A stretch of DNA of 64,000 nucleotides from Paenibacillus sp. FJAT-29882 (GTDB lineage Bacteria > Bacillota > Bacilli > Bacillales > DSM-1321): positions 53,427 to 117,426 of the forward strand of contig NZ_LMVB01000004.1 of the NCBI RefSeq assembly GCF_001510645.1, read 5' to 3'. The notes beneath the pieces were generated by a model that saw nothing but the letters and a program-made list of their open reading frames with translations, searched no databases and had not been told where the DNA came from. Of the stretch, positions 17,017 to 24,523 are shown piece after piece; the stretch's first letter is position 1, and each line of letters begins with the position of its first letter. The translations under genes were made by a program, and so were the position numbers.

Positions 17017-17263
17017 ATATAAAAGAATATTCTTCCTATTTAAGAAAAACTAAAATATTTCTTACCAAGTCTAATATGTATATTTAAAACTTATAAAGCT
17101 TTTATTTCTAAATTTAATAGCTGAAACATAGGTAGACGTTAGTAAGAGAAGAATAACAATTTTTTCATAAGATATATATTTATAGGCCTTCTAATACATA
17201 ATAAAAAACAGTATACAGTTTGGTTAGTTACATTATAATTCATTTGTACCTAAGAATGACTTT

Positions 17264-17303
17264 AAAGAAACAAACTTCTGAAGATGATGGAGTTTGTTTC
17301 TTT
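17264..17303 (+). terminator. Leader hairpin before the TPR regulator
   Basis: AAAGAAACAAACT (17264-17276) pairs perfectly with AGTTTGTTTCTTT (17291-17303). A TATAAT at 17234-17239 lies just upstream and the gene starts about 70 nt downstream, so the hairpin is in the leader. The T-run is weak (TTTGTTG). Confidence 0.5.
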
Positions 17304-17371
17304 GTTGAGAACATGAATTTAGCACTTTGTTCCAAATGAGCTTTGAACTATACTGAAAAGGAAGGAGGGTG

Positions 17372-18718
17372 TTGAAGATTGATAAAATAAGAGTGGGTTA
17401 CCACATAAGAAATTTACGTAAAGAAAAAGGATTAAAATTAAAAGATTTTGAATCTATATGTTCTATTGGAAAAATGTCCAATATAGAGAATGGGATAACT
17501 GAAGTCTCTGATTCTGAATTAGAATTAATCTGTGAGCGGTTAGATATAACTGTGAAAACTTTCAATAGTGAATTTACTAAGACTGCATATTCTGAAACAA
17601 GAGAAAAGCTACAAAATATAGAAGATGCTTTATATCTAGGTTCTTATACACATGCGAAACAATTACTACAAGCTGTAAAAAAAGATATGGAGGCAAATGC
17701 ACCCTCAGAATATCTTGACAATTTAATTATTTATTCTTATTTAAAAGGTGAGTATTCATTCTTAATTAAACAATTCAAAAACAGTATATACTCTTTAAAT
17801 TTATCTATATCTTCTCAAGTTAGCAATGAGGAAGAACATAAGTATCAAGTTAAAGCTTTAAACTTACTAGCTAACATCTATTTTCAACTGGGGGATAATG
17901 TAGCAGCGGAAGAACTAATTAATAAATCTCTACTAATAAAAGTTAAAACCGATGAAATGTGGAAGTCACTTTTTAATAAAGCGGTTATTGAAGCCTTTAG
18001 GGGAAACAGTCAGGAATCTAGAATGTATATATCAAAAATCAAGAAAGAATCAATACTCGGAAGTGGGAGAGTCTTATATCTATTATTTCTTTTAGAGGTA
18101 CTTGATGGAAACCTTAACATTAAGAAAGAAAAAATAACAGCAATTCAAAATGTTATTCGTAATACTAAAGATAAAGATACATATCTTAGGATTCTTTTAA
18201 TGCAATTATATTTACATACCCATGTTGATGAGGATTATTTTTATAATTCTACAATGCTATTAGAAGAACTGTTAAATTTAGAAAATGACAATTATATTAT
18301 TCAAGAGATATATATAAAAACTCTCCATTCTATAATTAATATCTGTTTAGAAGAAAAAGATTATAAAAACGCAAAAAAATATGTAAAAAGAGCGTTGGGT
18401 TTCGCTGAAAAATTCCCCGCCTCTAGCATTCACATTTACACTTATTATTATTATTCAAAGATAATTGAACATACGGAGCCTAATGCAGAAAAGCAAATAA
18501 AATTTTTAAAAAAGGCACTTACTTATCAAGATAACATTGAGACAGGTACTTTAATAAAAGCAGTAATATATTATGAATTATTTACACTATCTGATAATAC
18601 GAGTAAACAAGAAAATTCCTTTTCAACTCTTGCACTTGAATCATTCTATCAATCTACTTTTAAAAAAGATTTTAATAAGCTTAAATTATTTGATTTATTA
18701 CCTCGTCTTTTGTATTAG
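17372..18718 (+). CDS. HTH-TPR regulator (RNPP-like: PlcR/NprR/AimR type)
   Basis: About 448 residues. Residues 8-65 are an XRE-type helix-turn-helix (VGYHIRNLRKEKGLKLKDFE, then KMSNIENGITEVSDSELELI). The remainder is a right-handed helical TPR solenoid (ALNLLANIYFQLGDNVAAEE, then YKNAKKYVKRALGFAEK). This is the layout of RNPP quorum sensors, which bind short re-imported peptides through their TPRs. AAGGAGGG lies so close to GTG 17369 and TTG 17372 that an ATT at 17378 (9 nt away) is also a candidate start. No convincing pheromone precursor gene was found immediately downstream. A 12-bp inverted repeat (18815-18867) and a terminator (18891) follow. Confidence 0.7.
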   Translation: MKIDKIRVGYHIRNLRKEKGLKLKDFESICSIGKMSNIENGITEVSDSELELICERLDITVKTFNSEFTKTAYSETREKLQNIEDALYLGSYTHAKQLLQAVKKDMEANAPSEYLDNLIIYSYLKGEYSFLIKQFKNSIYSLNLSISSQVSNEEEHKYQVKALNLLANIYFQLGDNVAAEELINKSLLIKVKTDEMWKSLFNKAVIEAFRGNSQESRMYISKIKKESILGSGRVLYLLFLLEVLDGNLNIKKEKITAIQNVIRNTKDKDTYLRILLMQLYLHTHVDEDYFYNSTMLLEELLNLENDNYIIQEIYIKTLHSIINICLEEKDYKNAKKYVKRALGFAEKFPASSIHIYTYYYYSKIIEHTEPNAEKQIKFLKKALTYQDNIETGTLIKAVIYYELFTLSDNTSKQENSFSTLALESFYQSTFKKDFNKLKLFDLLPRLLY

Positions 18719-18814
18719 AATAAATTAAAGATTTCACGGAATGAGAAAAAACACTTCAAATATGTAAAATGACAATAAAGTTATTTAATTTTAACCCCGT
18801 TCTACTTTGTAAAA

Positions 18815-18867
18815 TTAAAGATAAGTGAATGTATATTTTTATCATAAGAACAGTAACTTATCTTTAA
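18815..18867 (+). repeat. Perfect 12-bp inverted repeat
   Basis: TTAAAGATAAGT (18815-18826) and ACTTATCTTTAA (18856-18867) are exact reverse complements 29 nt apart. It could be an operator or an RNA stem. Confidence 0.6.
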
Positions 18868-18890
18868 TGTCACACATTATATGATAATTT

Positions 18891-18924
18891 GTACATCACT
18901 TATCTTTTAGTGGTGTACTTTTTT
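18891..18924 (+). terminator. Terminator downstream of the TPR regulator
   Basis: GTACATCAC (18891-18899) pairs with GTGGTGTAC (18910-18918), followed by a T-run. Confidence 0.75.
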
Positions 18925-18981
18925 ATTAGTAGACCTCTTAAATGACCTCATTTACTACTACAACAAGATTCTGGTTGTAGC

Positions 18982-18996
18982 TTTGAAATAAAGTTT
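18982..18996 (-). repeat. Dispersed short repeat, inverted partial copy
   Basis: TTTGAAATAAAGTTT is the reverse complement of the AAACTTTATTTCAAA core seen at 244-274. Confidence 0.45.
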
Positions 18997-19038
18997 CATC
19001 ATAAGAGACTCAAGACCCCATATTTTATGGAAAATAAA

Positions 19039-19079
19039 AACAATCCTTTTTGAAAAAAGATTGCTCAAAAAGGATTGTT
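19039..19079. repeat. Perfect 15-bp inverted repeat (hairpin)
   Basis: AACAATCCTTTTTGA and TCAAAAAGGATTGTT flank an 11-nt loop. The loop (AAAAAGATTGC) resembles the loop of the hairpin at 20472-20511 (AACAAAGATTGA), so the two may belong to one element family. Confidence 0.6.
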
Positions 19080-19100
19080 CCCTTGTGAATTAGTATACGT

Positions 19101-19125
19101 TTTTTATAAAAAAGTTTGATCATTT
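19101..19125 (+). repeat. Dispersed short repeat, type B copy
   Basis: TTTTTATAAAAAAGTTTGATCATTTT-like sequence, matching 20533-20557 closely and 26745-26772 more loosely. Confidence 0.45.
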
Positions 19126-19294
19126 TATTACTGCGATCTTCAACAAACGCGCCCGATTGCTGCAATGTACTTAATACTTATTTGAACCTTGGTACCAAGC
19201 CATTGCCTTTTTTTCAATGTTTATAACTAGCCTATCTTTTCCACATTACACCCAAAGGGATAAAACAGTACAACCTTTTTCTAAACAGTTTAAC

Positions 19295-19327
19295 TTTTTT
19301 ACAAACGGTACGACTTTATTTCAAACC
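19295..19327 (+). repeat. Dispersed short repeat, type A copy
   Basis: T-run, then ACAAACGGTACGACTTTATT and TCAAACC; matches the type A copies at 244, 20283 and 21070. Confidence 0.45.
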
Positions 19328-19434
19328 TTCAACTATCACCCATATATTTTTCCCCAAAAAAGAGTTGTTCATTATGAAACTATCCTTAGTTCTTTCCGAT
19401 ATTAAGTATAGAAATAATTTATGGAGGGTTCTTT

Positions 19435-20154
19435 TTGAAAAAAAATAGTGATCGTAGTAGTGGGTGCTTTACAGTAATTATAATTTTTTTAGTTATTGTG
19501 TCATTTAATATTTATAATGGGATAACCGACTTTTTCGAAGAAAGAAAACAAGAAGAATTAAATGGTTTATATTTAGATTACATAGATTCGATTCGTCCAA
19601 CCTTAGAACCAAAACTATTCTCTATACAAGATTTGGAACAAACAGAATTTTATAAAAAATACAAAGATAACTTTAACACAATAATAAGTGAAGGGGAATA
19701 TGACAATGGAAGATTTGCTATTGACAGGGGTAGTGGAGCTTCTGTATACCTAGATTTTTACGGCAGCAGTGATTATCGTTTTGATATTATGGAACAAGAA
19801 TTTCCCCATTATTATTTAAATAGTATAAAATTTGAAGCTAAAAAAAGTTTGGCAAACGCAGATAAACAGTTTGTAGCAGATCTACTGACGACTATTGGTT
19901 ATCCGACAACAGTAAAAGATTTAGAACATGTCGGTACTAGCAATTTGGATGATGTGCACTCACAATATATAGAAAACGTTTCAAACAATGCCTGTTATCA
20001 AGTAGATGCATCTTATACACTATATAAGCAAGAATTAATTGATGGTAAATGGGAAAATATTTATAATTTTAAAAGACCTTTTGAATTCAACTGTAGCTTT
20101 TATCCATTCACTAATGTTTGGAATGAATTAGAAGACATTGAAGATCACTTTTGA
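19435..20154 (+). CDS. Unknown membrane-anchored extracellular protein
   Basis: A 239-residue protein with a TTG start, chosen for GGAGGG 6 nt upstream. A basic N-terminus (KKNSDRSSG) leads into one membrane span (CFTVIIIFLVIVSFNIYNG). The rest is probably outside the cell, mixed alpha/beta, with Cys in the last 60 residues (NNACYQVDASYTLYKQELID). No family recognised. A hairpin terminator follows, and dispersed repeats flank it on both sides. Confidence 0.6.
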   Translation: MKKNSDRSSGCFTVIIIFLVIVSFNIYNGITDFFEERKQEELNGLYLDYIDSIRPTLEPKLFSIQDLEQTEFYKKYKDNFNTIISEGEYDNGRFAIDRGSGASVYLDFYGSSDYRFDIMEQEFPHYYLNSIKFEAKKSLANADKQFVADLLTTIGYPTTVKDLEHVGTSNLDDVHSQYIENVSNNACYQVDASYTLYKQELIDGKWENIYNFKRPFEFNCSFYPFTNVWNELEDIEDHF

Positions 20155-20229
20155 GTTGTACAGATTCTTTCCCTTTTTTGGTTATAACTTTTTGATTATA
20201 TTTACCAATCAATATAAATATTAAAACAC

Positions 20230-20258
20230 CTCGACTCTAAGAAGTCTGTAGAGTCGAG
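20230..20258 (+). terminator. Hairpin after the 19435 gene
   Basis: CTCGACTCT (20230-20238) and AGAGTCGAG (20250-20258) form a perfect stem, but the following T-run is short (GATTTTATG). Probable terminator. Confidence 0.5.
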
Positions 20259-20282
20259 ATGATTTTATGATCAATCTTTTCT

Positions 20283-20318
20283 TTTTTATAAACATCGTGA
20301 CTTTATTTTAAATCCACA
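20283..20318 (+). repeat. Dispersed short repeat, type A copy
   Basis: TTTTTATAAACATCGTGACT, then TTATTTTAAATCCACA. It shares its 3' AATCCACA with the copy at 21070-21106. Confidence 0.45.
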
Positions 20319-20471
20319 CTGGTTAATTTTTTTCTCCGTTGGATAACTATACTACCACCAACCTTTCTAAATATTAACTGGTTTTAAGTAAAACTCAATA
20401 GTAGTTGTTGCTTTAGAATAATGTTTGATCAAATTGATACTAATAAACATTGATAAACGAGCAAAAGAAAG

Positions 20472-20511
20472 AGCGTGTTTTGAAACAAAGATTGATCAAA
20501 ACACGCTTTTT
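20472..20511. repeat. Perfect 12-bp inverted repeat (hairpin with T-run)
   Basis: AGCGTGTTTTGA (20472-20483) and TCAAAACACGCT (20496-20507) flank a 12-nt loop, followed by TTTTT. It could terminate transcription from either side. Confidence 0.6.
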
Positions 20512-20532
20512 ATGTATTCAAATGGATCATTC

Positions 20533-20557
20533 TTTTATAAAAAAGATTGATCATTTT
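20533..20557 (+). repeat. Dispersed short repeat, type B copy
   Basis: TTTTATAAAAAAGATTGATC followed by ATTTTC. It overlaps the 3' end of the GNAT gene on the other strand. Confidence 0.45.
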
Positions 20558-21009
20558 CGGGTATTACTCTCATAAATTCTTGAACTACTTCCCCAAGGAT
20601 GATATCCGTCACCTATATAAGCGAAACCATATTTTTCATAGTATCCAATGTGGTCAGTACAAAGGAAAACTTGATTGAATCCTGCTTTTTCGGCATCAGC
20701 TTTAGCACGTAAAAGTAGCTCTTTACCTAAAGACCTACCACGATAGCTTTTTTCAATATAAATAGCACATATCCAAGGGTATAAATCCATACGACTAATA
20801 AAATCATTACTAATAAGACCTGCACAGCCAATAATTCCACCTGAATCCTCCATTAAATACCAAATAGGTAGGGGACTGTCCGTTGTTATGCTATGTGTAA
20901 TAGAATCCTCATATACTTTCATGCTGTTTTCGTTTGCCCATTTACTTTGAAAATACTTAATTGCTTTTTCTTTATACTCTGGATGTTCTTTAACGCTAAT
21001 AATTTGCAT
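20551..21009 (-). CDS. GNAT-family N-acetyltransferase
   Basis: A 152-residue protein with ATG at 21009 and a GAAGGGAAAG binding site. The GNAT core is visible: a beta-strand (IPIWYLMEDSGGIIGCAGL-like, residues 49-66), the motif A region ICAIYIEKSYRGRSLGKELL with the R-x-x-G-K acetyl-CoA loop, a helix (RAKADAEKAGF), and the closing YEKYGFAYIGD. The family transfers an acetyl group from acetyl-CoA to an amine. The substrate cannot be deduced. It stands alone between dispersed repeats. Confidence 0.8.
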   Translation of the reverse strand: MQIISVKEHPEYKEKAIKYFQSKWANENSMKVYEDSITHSITTDSPLPIWYLMEDSGGIIGCAGLISNDFISRMDLYPWICAIYIEKSYRGRSLGKELLLRAKADAEKAGFNQVFLCTDHIGYYEKYGFAYIGDGYHPWGSSSRIYESNTRK

Positions 21010-21404
21010 AATGACTTTCCCTTCATTGTGTCGTTTTTTCGTAAGTAAACTAACTGATTTTGATCAATCTTTTTTAGAAATTATCAATCTTTATTTCAAA
21101 TCCACAGTAGTAATACTAAAAACAGATTAATAGACTAAACTTCGATCTTTACACAGATATCTTCGTTTACTATTTACTCCAATAGTAAGACTCATACTAT
21201 TATTAGATCCAAAGCTTACGCACTTAGACTATGATATAATCCATTAACTTAAATCTAAAATGTTTTATTGGAATTCTAAACATTTCACGTTTCATGAAAA
21301 ATAAGATTATAAATAGTGATAAAATGTGAAAATTGCATGTTTCAAGAATAGTGATAACCTAATTATAAATCCTAAATACTCACCATAAAAAAGGAGTAAT
21401 TTAT
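21010..21404. other. Divergent intergenic region
   Basis: AT-rich DNA between the divergent GNAT and Cys/His-rich genes. It holds one dispersed repeat (21070-21106). No gene or clear promoter is assigned. Confidence 0.45.
21070..21106 (+). repeat. Dispersed short repeat, type A copy
   Basis: T-run, then TAGAAATTATCAATC and TTTATTTCAAATCCACAG. Same 3' half as at 20283-20318. Confidence 0.45.
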
Positions 21405-21782
21405 ATGAAAAGTATGAATAGCTGTTGTTTTAAGGGCTGCAGCATTAGATCTAATGAACTTCTGGTTTATATAGATGACGGAAAGAATCTTTATGCATTA
21501 TGTCCACTACATCTTCCGTTTTATTTAGAAAAAAATGAGCAATACCAGGATTATTTGATACCAGCTACCTCCCAAAGATGTCCAATGCCGTGTGTATTAT
21601 GCTTAGAGAAAGACAATACGCAACATTTTACAACATATGAACACAACAAAAAAATAGACACATCCTTTTGTTCTCATCATCTTCAGAAAATGCTTACCCA
21701 CCAACTATCACTTTCTGAATCTACTTTTCTTAGAGAACAATTTGGTCAATTCTTTGAAATTAGTGAAGAGTTTTATGATTAA
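21405..21782 (+). CDS. Cys/His-rich, probable zinc-binding small protein
   Basis: A 125-residue protein with ATG after AAGGAG. It contains CCFKGC near residue 7, CPLH near 36, CPMPCVLC near 61 and CSHH near 91. The paired C-x(2-4)-C and C-x-x-H spacing suggests one or two structural zinc sites. There is no signal peptide or membrane span. The biological role is unknown; a nucleic-acid or protein interaction role is only a guess. Confidence 0.5.
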   Translation: MKSMNSCCFKGCSIRSNELLVYIDDGKNLYALCPLHLPFYLEKNEQYQDYLIPATSQRCPMPCVLCLEKDNTQHFTTYEHNKKIDTSFCSHHLQKMLTHQLSLSESTFLREQFGQFFEISEEFYD

Positions 21783-22471
21783 AACATTCAATTTACATGA
21801 TATTCATGCAACAGGTTAGGTATAGAAGTAAGTAAAATTCAAAAGCAAATTCACATTAGAAATCACAATATTTTTTCAAGATTGCCTTTTTTGGCTGCGC
21901 GTGGCAAACGGGTTCATGTTTTACAACTCATGACGGAATTTTATTTCATTCTTACCCAAGCGGGAAAGAATTATTTTCACAATCAATCAATCAATGAGTG
22001 TTCAGGTATCTTAGGATAAGTCTGCCCTGCAACTGTTTCACTCTAATACTAATTTAGAATCCATTTTTCACTTATTTAACTAAGAATAGATTCACTTTTT
22101 TAATTCGAAAAAAAATGAAGTATAAACAAAAGAATCGATCTTAGTTTCCGATACACTTGTTTTTCTCTGTAGGTACGCATATAAATAAGATATACCTCTT
22201 AGTGGCTCTTTCAGAACTCGCAATGGTGCTCCCATTTTATCAAAATTATGCCTACCTATCCTTCTTCTAAAAAATAGCGTTATGAGGGATAATATGAATA
22301 TTTTCTTTAAAAATATTCTCGGCAATATAGCCTTTGGATGGAAAAAAGCGATTACTATGCTTAAACTTTTCCGAAAAGTTATCCCATACCTGGTGTTGAT
22401 TCATCGTACAAAGTTTGAGCTACTTTTATATATAAAAAATCCGATTATTTTGTGAAATATTTATGTACTGT
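21783..22471. other. Gene-free region with remnant-like sequence
   Basis: The segment 21880-21985 is GC-richer than its neighbours and includes ACCCAAGCGGGAAAGAA, echoing the CCCAAGCGGG stem of the leaders at 11901 and 12971. A 77-codon minus-strand frame at 22092-22325 has no ribosome binding site and is not accepted as a gene. Nothing else is recognised. Confidence 0.45.
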
Positions 22472-23710
22472 TTAAGACGGCAGAATGGGCTTCTCAGAAC
22501 CGTTAAACGCATCCCAATACCAAAGTTCATATCTTGGTTTTAAGCTATTATAATGGTCAATTTTAAACTTGCGGTGAAGATGGTACTCTTTATTACTTTC
22601 TGACATTCCAAATATCTCTATTATGGTTTCGGGTGTCGTATCAAGTAATAGACCATCTGGGATTAGTCCATTCCATTTAGGATAATATTTAGATTCTATT
22701 GGCCGTTCAATCAATCTTTGCTCATCGCATAATTGATCGTAAACTTCTCTTTCAAATGAACTTTCTATCGGAACACCATTTTTATTGATTGGCAGCATAC
22801 TTAAACTAATAAATTCAGGTGATTTCCCAAAACCTTTGTTCTTTACAAATCCACCAATAATAAAGGGGCCATCCGAAACACTTACCGCTCTACTAGCATG
22901 ATCCATAACTTGAAAAGGAGCTGTAAATTTATAAAGATCTTGCGTTATAGGATTCCTGGCATGTATGACAAAAGAACTCTCCTCAATCAGTTCGACAAAG
23001 AAATCCAGTAGCAATAGAACAAATGGCTGCGCCTTTTTTTTGAATTCATTTTCTAAATGATAAATTGTTCCGATTTTTCCTTTTTTAAATAAGACTTGAT
23101 GTAGGGATAGTTCTTTCGTAACAAGAATTTTTCTTGATGTAGTATGAAAAATTTTATTAAAAACATGTGTTAGAGTAGGATATTCTTTTTTTGAGTCAAA
23201 TCTGATACATAAATTCCATGATTGAGTGACTAAAAATTTGACAAGTTGATTTAGACTGGCTTTGCTGGTGCTGATTCCGATTTCACCTAATGACAACGGT
23301 GATGCAGTGGAGGGCTCTTTTGATTGCTTCCTGTCCCGCAGTTTATAGTCATGAGCATTCAAACTAACGGAGTAATATCCTTTATCGTCCACTTTCCATC
23401 CGTTTTCGTGTGTTGAGTCAGATGAAATAGAGTTTTTCTTATAAAAATGACAAGTTTCAGCATGTTTACTAGATTGATTACTGGAACTTCTCAAGTAATA
23501 TGCATCCTTTTCCTCTATATAAGCAATCGTCATCTTTATTAAATCTGGTTTACATAAACATCGTAAGCTAACTTGTTTAAGATGGCGTTGTGTATAAATA
23601 GAATTCATTATATTTTTCTTGGACTGTGAGTCAAGTTGATTTAATGTAGAATAACTGAACTGTGTAACTAAATGGTCTTTTAAACTTTCTATTTCTAAAA
23701 TACCGCTCAT
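22472..23710 (-). CDS. DUF1173-like protein with nuclease-like C-terminus
   Basis: A 412-residue soluble protein. Near the N-terminus it has LRCLCKPDLIKMTIAY, then AYYLRSSSNQSSKHAETCHF, the Cys/His pattern of plasmid- and conjugation-associated DUF1173 proteins. The C-terminal 100 residues (WNGLIPDGLLLDTTPETIIE, then IFGMSESNKEYHLHRKFKID and ELWYWDAF) look like a PD-(D/E)xK or Vsr-like nuclease core, although a canonical E-x-K is not obvious. No partner gene is nearby; it is transcribed opposite to both neighbours. The start ATG at 23710 lacks a strong binding site (GGAGTCC lies just upstream). The family assignment is tentative. Confidence 0.5.
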   Translation of the reverse strand: MSGILEIESLKDHLVTQFSYSTLNQLDSQSKKNIMNSIYTQRHLKQVSLRCLCKPDLIKMTIAYIEEKDAYYLRSSSNQSSKHAETCHFYKKNSISSDSTHENGWKVDDKGYYSVSLNAHDYKLRDRKQSKEPSTASPLSLGEIGISTSKASLNQLVKFLVTQSWNLCIRFDSKKEYPTLTHVFNKIFHTTSRKILVTKELSLHQVLFKKGKIGTIYHLENEFKKKAQPFVLLLLDFFVELIEESSFVIHARNPITQDLYKFTAPFQVMDHASRAVSVSDGPFIIGGFVKNKGFGKSPEFISLSMLPINKNGVPIESSFEREVYDQLCDEQRLIERPIESKYYPKWNGLIPDGLLLDTTPETIIEIFGMSESNKEYHLHRKFKIDHYNSLKPRYELWYWDAFNGSEKPILPS

Positions 23711-24026
23711 TTTGGACTCCTTTGATTTAATGAAATAATAGGGAAGAACTCTATTAGTAAGAAGTAGGTAAAGTCTTAACTCATTCTAAAAGAAAGGCGC
23801 TTATTTTTTCATTCAATCCTAATAATAATTAATTTATGTCTATATTATCACGAAACAATACTTGTTTCTGTTACACATATAATGAAAAAGGACAAAATAG
23901 AAAGGCACAGATTGAAGTAGTTTATATGAATTATGAACTTACATACATTCAACAAACCCCATTCCAATTGGGCTTTGATCTAGATTTCAATATGAGTCCC
24001 TAACATAAGGAATATAAGCCCCATAA
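23711..24026. other. Divergent intergenic region
   Basis: AT-rich DNA upstream of the DUF1173-like gene on one side and of the 24153 gene on the other. No frame with a ribosome binding site is seen. The promoter toward the right is at 24027. Confidence 0.4.
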
Positions 24027-24055
24027 TTGTTTATATTACACTTATGTTGTAATAT
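24027..24055 (+). promoter_or_regulatory. Promoter of the 24153 gene
   Basis: TTGTTT (24027-24032), a 17-nt spacer, and TAATAT (24050-24055). The leader hairpin at 24085 lies downstream, so initiation here runs straight into an attenuator. Confidence 0.5.
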
Positions 24056-24084
24056 AAAAGAATAAGATACATAATATGGATGAT

Positions 24085-24141
24085 AAGAAAGAACGCGAAG
24101 AACGCACTATTAGGAACTCCTAAAGCGCGTTCTTTCTTTTT
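24085..24141 (+). terminator. Leader hairpin/attenuator before the 24153 gene
   Basis: AAGAAAGAACGCG (24085-24097) pairs with CGCGTTCTTTCTT (24126-24138) and is followed by T and then GGAGGG. An inner TAGGA/TCCTA stem is also present. The sequence is homologous to the leader at 24466-24507 (shared GCGAAG-ACGCACT...TTAGGA...CCTAAAG-GCG). Confidence 0.7.
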
Positions 24142-24152
24142 GGAGGGAAAGC

Positions 24153-24359
24153 ATGTACGATCAAAATTGTTTATATAAGCTAAATTCTATTAACAAAAAA
24201 TCAATTTCAAATAGTATGACCTATCTGTATAGCCATGATATATGTGGAATTGTATATGACACTTTTAAACATGTTTCCTTAGATCAAATATTTTCATTTA
24301 AAAGAGGATATATTCAGATTCTAGAATACACAACTAAACATTGTAATCAACAGTTGTAA
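24153..24359 (+). CDS. Unknown small protein
   Basis: A 68-residue frame with ATG and GGAGGG, directly behind an attenuator-type leader. It contains SMTYLYSHDICGIVYDTF and IFSFKRGYIQILEYTTK, suggesting an alpha/beta fold. There are no homologues I can name. Confidence 0.45.
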   Translation: MYDQNCLYKLNSINKKSISNSMTYLYSHDICGIVYDTFKHVSLDQIFSFKRGYIQILEYTTKHCNQQL

Positions 24360-24465
24360 TATATAGTACTGTTTTCTAATATAATTATTTACTTAATAGG
24401 TTATAGCAGTTATTATATAAATAAAGAAATTTTCCAATTAAAGAAATTTTACTTACAAAAAGGCG

Positions 24466-24507
24466 AAGGACGCACTTTAGGAGACCCCTAAAGTGCGTCC
24501 TTTTTTT
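24466..24507 (+). terminator. Leader hairpin/attenuator before the hydrolase gene
   Basis: AAGGACGCACTTTAGG (24466-24481) pairs perfectly over 16 bp with CCTAAAGTGCGTCCTT (24487-24502), followed by seven T. The GGAGGA binding site and ATG of the hydrolase gene follow within 20 nt. Confidence 0.75.
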
Positions 24508-24523
24508 ATATTCTGGAGGAATT

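Larger units (their letters stand above)
18719..19434. other. Gene-free region rich in inverted and dispersed repeats
   Basis: No supported gene. It contains the inverted repeat and terminator behind the TPR regulator, a perfect 15-bp hairpin (19039-19079) and three dispersed-repeat copies. A 62-codon frame at 19217-19405 has no ribosome binding site and runs through a repeat copy; I do not consider it a gene. Confidence 0.5.
20259..20550. other. Intergenic region with repeat elements
   Basis: Contains dispersed-repeat copies and a hairpin described separately. No gene is seen. Confidence 0.5.

Noticed and set aside
18741..18767. An eight-codon frame after the TPR regulator as a pheromone gene
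   Set aside because: No ribosome binding site, no secretion signal, and too short for a precursor.
19217..19405. A 62-codon frame before the 19435 gene
   Set aside because: No ribosome binding site, and it runs through a dispersed repeat copy.
22092..22325. A 77-codon frame on the minus strand
   Set aside because: No ribosome binding site, and atypical composition rich in Phe and Arg. It could at most be a decayed fragment.
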